A stretch of DNA of 64,000 bases from Ceratobasidium sp. AG-K (lineage: Eukaryota; Basidiomycota; Agaricomycetes; Cantharellales; Ceratobasidiaceae): assembly GCA_037039685.1 (NCBI GenBank), contig JAWNGF010000005.1, positions 2,294,001 through 2,358,000 on the forward strand. The letters run 5' to 3'. Positions 21,376 through 33,070 of the stretch are shown one piece after another. The position numbers were made by a program, and so were the translations under genes. The notes below the pieces were generated by a model, which did no database searches, had not been told where the DNA came from, and saw nothing but the letters and a program-made list of their open reading frames with translations. Positions within the stretch are counted from its first letter, which is position 1, and each line of letters opens with the position of its first letter.

Positions 21376-22896
21376 TCAAGCGTAACCTTGGATTGCCTGT
21401 GGCACATAGGTCTCCTCCAAGTGTTTGATCTCTTCCTCCGTCAGCTTCACATGAATGGCGCCTAAGGACGTGCTCTCGTAAGGCATCGGCCGCATATAGT
21501 CAAAGAGTTTTTGACGCACCTATACTATCTTCCAGGTTCTCGAGACTTGTAGTTCCGATAATCGGCGCGCTCACTACATCCTTCGATAAGCTCCAAGCGA
21601 TAGCAACTTGTGCCATGCTTATTCCCCGTGCTTTCGCAATTTTCTCAACCCTGAAAATTGACAATAAGCACGAGGGGTGGTTGTGAGTGCGATGGATTTT
21701 GCTTGCCTCAGTATAACCTCCTCGTTGGCATTCTTGGTTGGCTCTATCATACTAGACCACCTGCGATGGATGTTAGCATCATTAGACTAGGACGTGTGAC
21801 AATGCTCACCGGGTAGTCTCACTTCGGAGCGTACTTTGAGACGGAGGCCGAGCCAATACGCCCTGGCAAAGCGGGGACCACGGGATCATTCCAACCTGGA
21901 ACATCTATGGGTGCTTATATCAGCGCTAGGTCAACGAATAGGGGTATAGGAGTCTAGTCTTGCCTTAAGAGTAGGGATCATCTCCCTCTCTTCTTCCCTG
22001 TACAATAGATTGTGCTGGTTTTGCATCGAGATGAACGGTGTCAGCTTGTTGTTGATCGCATAGTTCTGCATTGCGTGGAACTGGTACGCGTGACAGCTAG
22101 ACATGCCAATGTATCTGGCGTATCCGGCTTGAACAACGTCGTGGAGGGCCTGCATGGTTTCAGCAATGGGTGTGTTGTAATCGAAGCGGTGACACTGAAG
22201 GACGTCGACATAATCGAGCTGCAAACGCTCAAGAGAGTGTTTGACCGACTCGAAGATATGCTACATCAGATTGGGGGTCAGCAAAGTCCCGCCGCTGGGA
22301 ATCATGGAAAGGCGCACCTTTCTGCTAAGTCCGTACTGATTCACGTACCCCGACGCGTCAGCGAGAGCACTGTTACTTGCGGGGACGGCTCCACCAGGCT
22401 CACGGGTGACTACCCCGAATAACTGCATAATTGGTTCAAGCGAGAAATCAGTGAACACGGTGTGGAGGGGTGATACCTACTAACCTTGGTCATAACCACA
22501 ATTTCGTCGCGTGGGAGCTTTAGCTGTTTGATAGCCTTTCCCAGGATTCGTTCAGAGTCACCATTCGAATATACGTTGGCAGTGTCGAAGGATTGAACCC
22601 CGGCATCATAACTGTAATGGAAGCAATCCGTGAGAGGAAGTCCATGTGGTCATGTGTCTTGAGCGCGTAATGGCAACACTCACGCTGCTTTAATGTGCTT
22701 GATCCCCTCTTCCTCATTCAAGACCCACTTGCCCCACTCGGTATTCCCATAACTCATCAATCCTAAGATAATACGTGAGACCTTGAGGCCAGAGTTTCCT
22801 AGGCGCACTACAATCTTTGTATGAGCTATGCGACAAAAGGAGTAATAAAGCTAACAAACCGTAGGTCATTTGTTTTTTGGTTCCTTCTGAAGACAT
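21376..22896 (-). CDS. Aldo-keto reductase (paralog 2)
   Basis: Nine exons join in frame to 351 residues: 22896-22860, 22807-22684, 22611-22485, 22422-22318, 22260-21964, 21904-21810, 21760-21707, 21650-21520, 21461-21376. Every exon after the first has the same length as in paralog 1. The tetrad is intact: FDTANVYS (Asp, Tyr), VVMTK (Lys), LQCHRFD (His). The C-terminus has [16 protein letters not shown] and ends [12 protein letters not shown]. Two introns have GC donors where paralog 1 has GT: intron 5 (21905-21963, AAG|GCAAGA) and intron 7 (21651-21706, GAG|GCAAGC). Otherwise the proteins are close paralogs and probably differ in expression or substrate range. The promoter carries the same box array as paralog 1. 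Confidence 0.9.
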
Positions 22897-22972
22897 GGTG
22901 GATTGTGTGATGGTTCGCAAGTAGGAGTGCCGCTTGGAAACATGAGTGATCCCTTATATACCATTGCGTTTG

Positions 22973-23032
22973 GGTGGAGGCTTATCGGTGGAGGTCGTAG
23001 GTGGAGGCTGCAGGTGGAGGTTTAGGTGGAGG
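22973..23032 (-). promoter_or_regulatory. Five-copy CCTCCACC array of aldo-keto reductase 2
   Basis: GGTGGAGG (plus strand) occurs at 22973, 22987, 23000, 23013 and 23025, a spacing of 12-14 bp. It lies just upstream, in gene orientation, of the TATA-like TTATATACC near 22953-22961. The regular spacing is just over one helical turn and suggests cooperative factor binding. Confidence 0.65.
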
Positions 23033-23510
23033 GCCAGTAAAGAACACGCGTCCCGGCTTGCTATTTGTTGAGTACAGTGTAACTAACACCTGGATTGCAC
23101 GGCAACCGAATTTAGCATGCCGCCCGGATATTTGGAGAGGAAATTCCCCGCGGGCGAATTAGTCGGTCTGGATACTGCCTAGATTCGAGGACCTACGGTG
23201 AACGTTTAAATTTCCCAGCGCGAGCAGATTGACGATTCAAGTGATTCCTTGCGTGGCTGGACGATCATTTCCAAATGAAATGTCTTGTGGATCCTTGATC
23301 GTCATTAGCGCCGGACACAAACAAGCCCACATGACTGGGATCCCAGTGCGTCGCTCAGGCTTTGTAGATTAAATTAAATTGGATGGGGGGTAGCCACCTT
23401 CGACCGACGCGAGATTCCACAAGTCGAAGACACGAGCGAGCGACAGAGAGAAATAATAGCATATCTTTAGCACGCAGAGCTTAACTTAAACACGAGAAAT
23501 GGCCAAACGT
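23033..23510. other. Intergenic between aldo-keto reductase 2 promoter and UBA2 3' end
   Basis: No coding feature recognised. The right-hand end is probably the UBA2 3' untranslated region. Confidence 0.45.
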
Positions 23511-26037
23511 CTACTCCAAAACAATAACCTCATCGTCATCCTCCATCGTCTCGACTTCAGCACTCGCCAACCTTAACCGCTTCGCGTCCCGCTCTAAAAC
23601 GGCAGCGTCGTCAGGCAACCGCTTCGAGCCGTTGGGACCAGACGTACGGGGTGGCTTGGCTGGGCTGGTGCTGCCGCCGGGTTGGATGATTTGGATCTCG
23701 TCCTCGTCGTCTTCGTCGGATGGGGCGCGTCGCTTGGAGCCGATGGTGGGAGCTGGAGGTGGCGTTGGCTCTTTTGGTTTTGGGGCGCGTTTTGGCAGGG
23801 GCGGAATGGATGTCGGGAGGGTGAACGGAGGGGCGTCTGCGGGATGGTCGGGTCTGCCGAGAAGGTGAATAAACTGAGACGTATGCAACGGAAAAGACTT
23901 ACGGTAATCCATTCAAGCACACCGCCAAATCTACGACCTCTTCCTCGTCGTCGACAATCATCAGCATAGCCCCTCGCGCACAGTTCAAACTCTCCAACGT
24001 TCGCTGGTGGTTATCATCCCAATCCGGCTCGCTCAATATCCGCCCAGCCTCGAAAACACTGACTTCCCGCAACTCGTCGGCTCCACTCTCCACTCCTAGC
24101 ACGCCCTTGACGATATCTCCAAGTGTCGTTCGGGCAGGGTCGCACGACACGTTGACGTAGACCGGACGGCACACTGCACAACGAGGATTGGGTGCACATA
24201 GGTTCTGTACACCCAGAGGAGCTTGGGCTTTGGTTTGGATGAGGACGTTCTTCGGGGACGAGTTGGCGAGCGCGCCACCGGCCTTGGATGCGTTGGGAAG
24301 GAGCGATTTGATGACGTTGAGGGCTTGGATAACGATAAGACCGGCAATGATTGCGTTGGTGGTCGCGATTGCGGGAATAATGTTTCCGGCCATTTCTGTC
24401 GAGAAACTTGTTGACATGATTAAAATGGGAATTCTCGAAATGAACGTACCCTTGACTTCCCACCGAGTCTTCTCCTCGATCCCATATGCATACGCACGCA
24501 AGTTTGCGGCAGCAGTGACAAAGTCAAGGGTATCATCATCGTCCTTGTCAAATGAGATAATCTCCTCGGTCGGCACACGCGCCGCAAGTCGACGGAGACT
24601 GATCACCGCGTTATAAGCCACCAGATACAAAAACCTGCCCAAAGACGCACCTGTCATCCAACAACTCAACATTATCCTTCAAACTCAACGCCTTTTGATC
24701 CTTCAGCCCAGCCCCAGCGCCCGCCGCCGGAGCAGGAGGTGGAGCCGGGGCCACACCATTCTGCGCCCCGCTCGGTCCGCCCTCCTTCCTCGGATCCACA
24801 AACGACCCAGCCAAAATCTCCTTCCTATCCAACGGAACCGGCGGAGTACGATACTTCCACATATCCGACATGGCCAACAACCTGCGAATATCCTGGTCAT
24901 ATATTTTACCAAACACAGTCGAGGCTGCCGCGTCGGCTGCGGGGTCGAGGTTTGGGTTGAGCGGCGTGGGGAGGTCGGTGGATGGGTTGGATGTGCGGAG
25001 GAGGGATCGGACGGATTTGAATGCTTGGGCTTCTGCTCGGAGCGAGGCGATTTCGGAGGCTGGATGAGGGTTGGGTTATGGTGGTGTGGTTTGGGATTTG
25101 GGGGACTGACCGTTCTCGCCCGCCTCTGCTGCCTTGTCAAGTTCGCCTTCGTCTTCTTCCTCGCCAAAGAGTTGACTGCCAACGAAGCGACTTTAGAGCG
25201 AGGGGCGAAGGGGAGCATGATGAACTCACGGAAGCAAGTAGCTCTTTGCCCACACGATGCAGTGAAGTGCGGTAGACGGAGTACTGCGGATCGTACACAC
25301 GGGGAAGCTCTTTGGTACCGGCTTCGCGACACACTCGAAACATTCTACGGCATCTGGGGACTGTATCTTGTGGTGCAAGAGGGGCTGTACTTGGCCTAAT
25401 AGGAAGTTAGGACAAATTAATAAGAGGATGGGAGGCGCAAACCTAGATAGCCTGCAGTTCCCGACTCGATGAGAGGCACGGCGGCGGCAATACACATCTT
25501 GTTGACATGTCGGCGAGCGTCTGGATAATGTTGAGAACATGGTTATTTCCTCGAGCTAACAGCGTACCTAGGTTATCCAACGCGTTCAGAACGATATCGT
25601 ACTGTTTGAACCACTCGACGTCAAACTGTGGCTCCTTGATATTTCCATGTATGGGGTTTATCGTCACCGAGGGATTGAAGGCCTTTGCGGCTGCTGCGGC
25701 TACCTGGACGTAGATCAGCCAACGAACGGAAGCACTAGAGTGATGTACGAACAAGCGCCTTGGACTGCTTGACGTCTTTCTTGCGGAATAGAAACTGGCG
25801 GTTAAGGTTGCTGAGATCGATCGTGTCCAGATCGAGTAACGTTATATTGTCGAAGCCGGACAGAACAAGGTTCTTCACTGCCTGAGAGATAGGTAAGACG
25901 AACAGCACGAGACCAAGTGGCGACTTACACAGCTCACACCCAATTCCCCCAGCGCCAACCACAAGCAATTTAGCGCTCTCTAATTTAGAATACAATTCAT
26001 CCCCAAGTATAGCCCGAGCGTGGGTAGAGCGCGACAT
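23511..26037 (-). CDS. UBA2: SUMO-activating enzyme subunit 2 (UBA2)
   Basis: The catalytic subunit of the heterodimeric SUMO E1. It adenylates SUMO and forms a thioester with it before transfer to the E2 Ubc9, in the nucleus. Ten exons join in frame to 690 residues: 26037-25929, 25877-25753, 25703-25568, 25520-25443, 25395-25230, 25175-25111, 25059-24651, 24598-24450, 24395-23903, 23853-23511. The ATP site is [12 protein letters not shown] with [16 protein letters not shown]. The catalytic cysteine is C183 in [11 protein letters not shown]. Zinc ligands are ECFEC (C168, C171) and RCAVC further on. An acidic ubiquitin-fold-like region follows. The C-terminal tail has basic clusters ([14 protein letters not shown]) for nuclear import and two SUMO-interacting-like motifs, EDEIQIIQ and the terminal DDDEVIVLE. 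It is divergently paired with the CUE-domain gene, 146 bp away. Confidence 0.94.
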
Positions 26038-26183
26038 GGGGAGATCGGGAAGAGATGGATGAAGTTAGACGCGAGTTTGAGTTAAACCACAACACAGTCC
26101 TCTGCTGATGTAATCGTCCCTAACCCGATTAAGCGCTCTATCTTCTCCTTCCTCTTACCACTCTCCTTGGTTTGTTTCTCGGG
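26038..26183. promoter_or_regulatory. Shared divergent promoter of UBA2 and the CUE-domain gene
   Basis: Only 146 bp separate the two start codons, so both genes must use overlapping promoter sequence. No TATA box is evident. Confidence 0.6.
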
Positions 26184-27020
26184 ATGGACGACGCGTTGAA
26201 CGTTTTGGTTGCAGTTGCTGTGATATACTTTGCATTCAGATGGTTCTCTAGAGGTTGGTTTATCTGTTTGAATTACTCGAGTCGAGCTTATCTGTTGGCA
26301 TTTTCCAGACTCGGGTGCACCTGCATCGGGCGGCAATGTCCGGCCATCCGCTGTACTAGGATTTACTCCAAAGAATGTCACTCCCGAAATGGTATGCATT
26401 GATAGTTTTCACCCGAATCCCCCATGCCAACGAATCTCTAGATTGCATCGGTACGAAGTGCGTTCCCTCAGGAGTCCATGTAAGTCCACGTATCCATCAT
26501 GGCCAATTTAAAACACGCCAACTCCGATCATCTAGCGACAATATCCGCTACGACCTCCTACGATCCGGCAGCGTTGAAATCACCTCGAACAAGATCATCG
26601 AGCGCGGATACCTCGATCGGGTACAGCGTCTTCTTGTCCCTTTTATTACACACAACTTATCTCCGCCAAGCCTCCCCCATCTTACTTTACACTTTACCCT
26701 CCCACCCCAGCAGCCGACGTGACCACGACCGACACTCCAGCACCCGCACCTACCGCTTCATCATCGACCCCAGCGAAAACAAGCCTCCTTTCTCGATACG
26801 GCCTCGAATCCCGTGCCAATTCTGAAACCTCGACCGAGACAAAGGATAAAGCAGCGTGGGAGGATTCGGCCGCAAAGCGAGAGGCAAGTTTGAGGGAACG
26901 CAAGGCGCAGATGATTTTGGCTGCGAGACAGTACGTGGTCTTTTTCTCGGCGGTTCGATCGGCGCTTATTGGATATGTTTTAGGCGAATGTTGGCGCAGG
27001 CTCAGGCTTCTGCTTCGTAA
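26184..27020 (+). CDS. CUE-domain protein with N-terminal membrane anchor (Cue1-like)
   Basis: Six exons join in frame to 190 residues: 26184-26253, 26309-26391, 26442-26479, 26536-26620, 26671-26930, 26984-27020. Residues 1-20 form a single hydrophobic anchor (LNVLVAVAVIYFAFRWF). After a short linker (VTPEM) comes a CUE domain, about residues 50-92, with the diagnostic phenylalanine-proline (SAFP) and di-leucine (YDLLRSGSVE) motifs, then PPPSYFTLYPP. The C-terminal helix (AAKREASLRERKAQM, RQRMLAQAQ) matches the part that in yeast Cue1 binds and activates the E2 Ubc7. The predicted role is recruiting an E2 to the ER membrane for ERAD. Yeast Cue1 is 203 residues. The fifth exon boundary was chosen because it gives the conserved PPPSYF sequence. 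Confidence 0.85.
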
Positions 27021-27489
27021 AGCGTGTCGTTGGGCTGGAGGCTGCTGTCTGACTTGCGGATACATGTACATAATAATCTAATGCATTTGGATACAAAGCT
27101 TCTGGCAATGCGCCTGGTGGACTGGGTGAACAATACACATAAGGAACCGACACTTTCCCTTCGATAAATGCATTAAGTTTTTCTAGATCATGCGCGTGAG
27201 TAGTGAACGCTTAGCCAAGTAGAATAATGCAATTAGGGCTGACGAGAATGGGTTTAGTAATGCTTAACCACGACAAATATATTATGTAATATAGTATGGT
27301 TACCGTTGTATGTAGTCACCAAAGTGAGTCTGTTGCGAAAGTTTGTTCAAAGTCGACTTCTAGCATTAGAATTCTATGCGCGTACGCCACAAAACCGGTT
27401 TAAAGACCTCTGAGCAGTACAACAGTGGAGCAGATGGAAACAAGTATACGACGGGCAACAAATCAGACAGTGAACAAGTGCTCTACACG
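27021..27489. other. Convergent intergenic region
   Basis: The CUE-domain gene (+) and the NACHT gene (-) end towards each other here. No further feature is supported. Confidence 0.5.
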
Positions 27490-30400
27490 CTAATCAGCGG
27501 ATTGATAACACTCAGTCCAAGATTCTCCAATACAAGCATCAGCAAAGTTGAGGATGAAATATCCCTTAGAACTAATTGTAAAGAGGTGCTTTGGATGAAT
27601 CAAAAACGATGAACGAAGATCAGATGGAATCCAAACCAGCCGCTGGGACTGGTCATTGTGGGTCTCAACCCAACCATCCGAATTTATAACCGAGGTGGAA
27701 GCGACGGAAGCGCGGATATCCTCAGTCTGTGTATCAGGTTTTAAAATCAAATGGCTATAAGAAAATGAAACCAAGTGACAGTATAAAAAGTGCGAACCTC
27801 TAGTCGGCCCAGCTCTATATCCCACATGTGTATTGTCTTGTTCGAGGAACCGGAAACGATGCGGCTACCGTCGGGCGAAACCGCAACTGATAACACTGCC
27901 ATGGGCTCACCGCTTGGGTGTATGGCCAACATCTGGCCAGTTTGAGCGTTCCACACCCCTATGGTTGCGTCGTAGGAGCCGGAAACAATGTAGGTGCCTG
28001 TAGGCGAAAATGTAACAGATGAAACCCACTCGGAATGCCCTTTGAGGGGACCAAGCGCTATTTGTCCGCTCTGCGAGTCCCATACGCATATAGTCTTGTC
28101 CTCTGATCCGGATACGCACCGGGTACCGTCTGCAGAGAATGCGACCGATGTGACCGAATCGGAATGGCCTTCGAGCGCCCCAAAGACCAACAGTCCGGTT
28201 TGCGCATCCCACATGCGTACGCAGTTGTCGTTGGACCCGGAAACGATACGAGCGCCGTCGGGAGAGAACGCGACTGATCTAACCCAGTCGTTGTGCCCTT
28301 CGAGAGGACCGAGCAACGTTTCCCCAGTTTGCGTGTCCCAGATGAGTATAGTCTTGTCGGAAGACCCGGAGACGATACGTGTGCCATCGAGCGAGAATGA
28401 AACTGATCTAACCGACCCGGTATGCCCTTTGAGTGGGCCGAGTACTTTCTGCCCGGTTTGTACATCCCAAACGTGTATCACTGTGTAATTGGACCCAGCA
28501 ACGATACGAGTGCCGTCGGGAGAGATGGCAACTGAATGGACTAGTCCGGTTTGTCCCTTGAGGGGATCGAGTATTGCTAGGCCGTTCTGTGCATCCCAGA
28601 TTCCGACGGTACAGTCATCGGATCCAGAAATAATGCGAGTGCCATCGGGAGAGAATACGACTGATGAGACTGCGCTAGTATGCCCTTGTAGTAGGCTCAA
28701 CTCTGTCTGCCGGCTTTGCGCATCCCACATCCGTATGGTTCGATCGCCGGACCCAGAGATAATACGAGTGCTGTCAGGGGAAAATGCAACCGATGGGATA
28801 GAGTAGGTATGTCCTTCAAGCGGGCCAAGTACCAATTGCCCATTCTGCGCATCCCAAACGCGTATAAAATAATCATCGGCCCCGGAAGCAATGCGGTTGC
28901 CATCGGGAGAGTATACAACGGATGTGACCGAACCGGCGTGCCCTTTGAGCGGACCCAGCACCGTCTGGTGACTTTTTGCGTCCCATATGTGTACGGTGCC
29001 GTCGTTAGAACCAGAGGCGATATGACCACCTTTCGGCGAGAATGTAACCGAAGCGACCGAGCTGCCGTGCCCTCTTAATGGTCCAGAGACCAGTTGCCCA
29101 CTTAGTGTATTCCATATGCGTAAAGTGTCATCAGTGTACCCAGCTACGACGCAACTGCCGTCGGGGGAGAATGCAACCGAATTGACCTCGGTGTCTTGAA
29201 CTGTGAGCGGGCCCAGTATTCTCTTCCCACTTCGGGCGTCCCACACTCGGATGGTACAGTCAATGGAACCTGAAGCGATGCGACTATTATCCTTCGAGTA
29301 TGCAACAGAGGTAATTTCAGTTTTGTGTCCCTTCAGTGGACCCAGAATCTTCTTCCCATTCACAGAACTCCACACCCGGATTGTGCCATCACTTGAACCA
29401 GAGACAACTTGTCCACCATCGGGGGAGAACTTAATGCATTTGACTCTGTGCGACATTTCGTTGAGCGGGCCTAGTACCAATTGAGCCTTGAGCGAGTCCC
29501 AAAGATAGATCTGACCGCCCGAGGCGAAAGCAATGAGAAGGCTACCGAGCGACCAGTCGATCGAGGACACTTCTCCGCCTACGGGCCATGAAGCCAGGAG
29601 GGCTAGCGAGCGTCGTTCCATTGCTGTCCCCCGTAGCTCTATCATTCTGTTTGTACGCTTCGCGTAATGCTTGGAAATGGGGCTAGACATCGGCCAAAAG
29701 AGAAGCATCGATACATATATGTGAGGCGTGCTTTCGGACACGGGGTTGGATGCAAATCCGGTAACGAAGCGCCATCCATCGCGTATCAGCTGTGTCATGT
29801 CATCGGAACACGGATTGTTCTATATTTTATTAGCCATAACCGAGACGCCTATGCTGCTACTTACAAAACACCACTTTTCCGCCTGCTGTAAAAGTCCCCC
29901 AGCAACGTGCATGTTATGTGTGAGGTTCATTACCTCCATCCATAGTAAAAGTCTCAGTGATAAGAAGTCGTACATTCGCTCTTGAATATCAGACGTCCCT
30001 TTTGCGTCCTTGATGTGGGTCGCCCAATACCGGCATGCGTAGGACGTCTCTGTGGGAATCATATGCTCCACACGCTGACTCAAATTTGGTATCTGGACGT
30101 CTAGCACGTAGGACGATTCTAGCCCGCATATATTGAACTGTGGCTGTGTGTTTTTAATGCAATCCAAGCAGTGTTTGGTAAGCGCATGATTGTACGCTTC
30201 ACCGTCGCACCAATACTCCTTTGACCGAGCCTGATCAAACATATAGTCCGGAAAGGACGCATGTAGAGTCGTAACCAGTCCGCTCGATTCCACTATGTGA
30301 AGCACAGACCATAGAGGCTCCAGCGCCCCGTGTATTCGTTCGATATCATGAAGGCCTAGCAACCCAGATATAGTACTAGCAGTAAGGGGTTCCTGAGCAC

Positions 30401-32425
30401 AAAGGGCGACGTATAGCGCCTCCTTCGTATCTGCCTTTTCGTCCGGCTCCAGCTCGGGGTCATCAAACGCAGCTGCCAGAATCAAAGTGTATAGTTCGTC
30501 GATCTCCTTGTACGGATTGTTCCCGCCTTTACTTGATACGTCTAGGACATTTTTGAGCCGCTGTCGTTTGTTTCTAGTTGATTTAGCATGACCGATGTAT
30601 CGCACGACCGTGGCTGCGTAAATGAATAGGATTCCCGCGCGCTCAATCAATGCCAGTATATCCGCCTCTGATGGCTCAATCGATTCCAGTGCTGCCCGTA
30701 AATAAGTCTCGATATCGGCCTGTACCGTGCCTTTATCCAGTTCGTGAAGCACCATTCGTGATATCGCTCGTCGGCCAACTTGCTTCCTCATCTCGTCTCG
30801 TATCTCGGGCTCCGGTCGACTCGCCATAATAAACTTGACTGGCAAATCCGCAGTCTTTGTTAATAAAGCCTCAAGGATCTGGCGAGTGCTTTTCCTGCTG
30901 TCGCATTCATCTAGCGCATCAATAACCACCACTAGGTCCTCCGGTAGCGTATCTCGGACCTCTTCCAGCGGCTTGACAACGAGCTTCTCGAATTGGATAC
31001 GTAGAAGCTTTGAATGTAGATCCTGCTCCGTTTCGAGAACCCTCGAAAGTGCACATCGAAATGGTCGAGAAAACTGTGCGAGCTGGTACGAGATGGACGG
31101 TACGATTTGAGTCACATCGCGACATTCGGGGAGCAAGCGAGAGCAGAAGAAGCTGGCGCCAAGATTGCGGGCATGATCCAGCTCTGTGCACAGACTGTAT
31201 GCGATTGTTGTTTTACCCGTTCCTGCCATTCCATTGAGCCAGTATATTGTTCCAGCGGCACGATCATGTACCCAGCCATGCATCTGGCCGAGTACGTCGA
31301 CGCGAGTTCCGGGTGTGCATTCTCCGCGCTTTAATTCTGTAGCTTGTCTCGAATTGTAGCAAGCCGAGAGCGAGGGAGACAAACGATCCAAGCGGGCGTT
31401 CTGCAAATACTTGTTACATTGACAACTCAAGGGTTTGCATATGATCGCACCGTTGCCTGTTCGTCGACAATTTTCCAGATCGATAAGTTCGCATTGAGCT
31501 ACCAAGTATTGAATAACCTTGGCGGGGCTGAAGCGAAAAATGGCTTACCGAGAGCCGCTGTAGATGTCCTTTGATTCTTCGATAGCACCCCAGCATGTTA
31601 GCTGCGTCTTCTTCAGCTGTCAGAAGCTGTCTTGTCTTGCCTGCGCTTTGCTTTCCCTGTACATAGTCGAGCTCTTTTTGAATGGATCTTTCAACCGGGT
31701 ATTCCCATTACTAAATTATTTAACTTTTCAATGTAAATCGGCTCACTTGCACAAACTGCCAATGCTATGGGTGGCAGCCGGAGGTACCCCGTCCGAGTAA
31801 TGCCGCTGCAGCTCTTCGAATATGGCTTCCAATTCGGTCCGAAGTGCCTGAAACTCGTCGCGACCATTTGCCGCTTCCTAAACGCCAACGAAACAACGGC
31901 TCTAGCCCGCACCGTAGCTGCGAAATGATAAACACTTACTTCATAAAGCTTGGTGCACATTACTAGCTGGTCGGTGACAGCCTTTAGAGGCCCCAGCAGA
32001 GTTGCGTTTCGGTCCAGTATCCTGAGAAAGCCTCTCAGATGGGACCAGTTGCTGATGCTAGCGCTCTCGATTGCAGGCTGAGCTGATGTTTCCGGGTCCT
32101 GATCCGTGTCTATGGTTGTTATTACGGGTGTTCCTCCTTGATTAAATGGTAAAGTGGCTTGGGGAGCAGCCCGAGCCGACTGAAGCGCCGGCAGAGTGGT
32201 GGACCATTGTTTTCCTTCACTGGCTACGTTCCTTTGAACATCTTTGGAATCATTTGGTTCAGAGTGCGCGGAGACATCATTTTGAGGGGGAGAAAGGCCT
32301 CCCGGCGTGGGCACGGTCGGACTCGGCAGGGATACGGATGACCGATTGTCGCTTGGAATGAACAACGGGTCGATTCGAGAGCCGATGTTTCTGCTAATCC
32401 GCCTGACTTTTTGACGAAATGGCAT
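27490..32425 (-). CDS. NACHT-WD40 STAND protein (HET-E-like fungal NLR)
   Basis: A signal-transducing NTPase of the fungal NLR class, associated in other fungi with non-self recognition and incompatibility. Seven exons join in frame to 1,522 residues: 32425-31940, 31877-31747, 31687-31549, 31498-31451, 31400-29865, 29789-27798, 27726-27490. The N-terminal 270 residues are a helical region (LKAVTDQLVMCTKLYE, RTELEAIFEELQRHYSDG). The NACHT P-loop GMAGTGKTT is at about 325-333 and Walker B VVVIDALDEC at about 425-434, followed by the conserved KFIMASRPEPEI. The C-terminal part has about 14 WD40 units of 43 residues with recurrent GPLKGH...SVAFSPDG..IVSGS.D.TI.VWD, enough for two seven-bladed propellers. 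The repeats are diverged, not recently homogenised. The first ATG (MPFRQKVRRI) is the likely start. The N-terminal death-type domain is not identified. Confidence 0.88.
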
Positions 32426-33070
32426 TAGTGTCAAAGCTAGATGGTGGGGTTAGATCCTTGTTTGATGTAATCTCACGGGTTCTACGCGTGTGAGGCCTTT
32501 CGAAGAGCTTTAGCGCCGCGCGCTTTTCTCGTTGTATGCGCGCCCGCATGCTTACCTCCCGCCCGCAGGCACCATTCTCGGCTCGCAAGCCGTTCATCAC
32601 CGCCGCGTTCGGTCGCTTTCCGTATTTGCTCAGGTGAGACGCTTCTCCCAGCCGACCAGGACGCTTCCTGACGTCCGAACCCTTCGCGCAGATCGTCATC
32701 TATCCTAATGCGATATTGCCATTAAGCGCACGGTCCGTGCACGATGCTTTTTGGCAGTTGGGACCTCGCATTGGGATGACGGACGGTATGTGTCTGTTTG
32801 TCGCATACAAACACCGACTCACCGACGCGCATAGAAAAATGAAGGGGGGCATTCCTCGAATGCCCCGCTCGCCCGCTGGCGTTGATTTCATTTTTCTCGC
32901 GTTAGGTATGTGCTCTCTCGAGCTCGCGCTTCACGCGCCACGTCCGTAGCATTCAGCTGATTGTCGCTTGCCCGCTGGCGTTGATTTCATTTTTCTCGCA
33001 TTAGATCCATCAATCCGACTTCGTTGTTCCCTTCCTTAGATACTCCCCCTGTACTAGTCCCACTTTATCC
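32426..33070. other. Region between the NACHT gene and the interrupted host ORF
   Basis: No gene recognised. It holds the NACHT promoter and a pair of direct repeats at 32871-33004. Confidence 0.45.
32871..33004. repeat. 30-bp perfect direct repeat, two copies 99 bp apart
   Basis: The sequence starting GCCCGCTGGCGTTGATTTCA and ending TTTTTCTCGC is present at 32871-32900 and 32970-32999. Each copy is followed by (G/A)TTAG. Both ends look like intron acceptors, so this could be a duplicated 5' exon or intron end of the host ORF that begins at 33071. Confidence 0.65.

Noticed and set aside
24695..25399. Long open frame (234 codons) on the plus strand across UBA2
   Set aside because: It is the antisense shadow of UBA2 exons. 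The minus strand gives a complete, family-matching protein, while this frame is Arg/Trp/Gly-rich with no motif.
27994..29484. Plus-strand frames of 90-164 codons across the WD40 region
   Set aside because: Complementary-strand echoes of the repeated WD40 codons. The repeats on the minus strand explain them.
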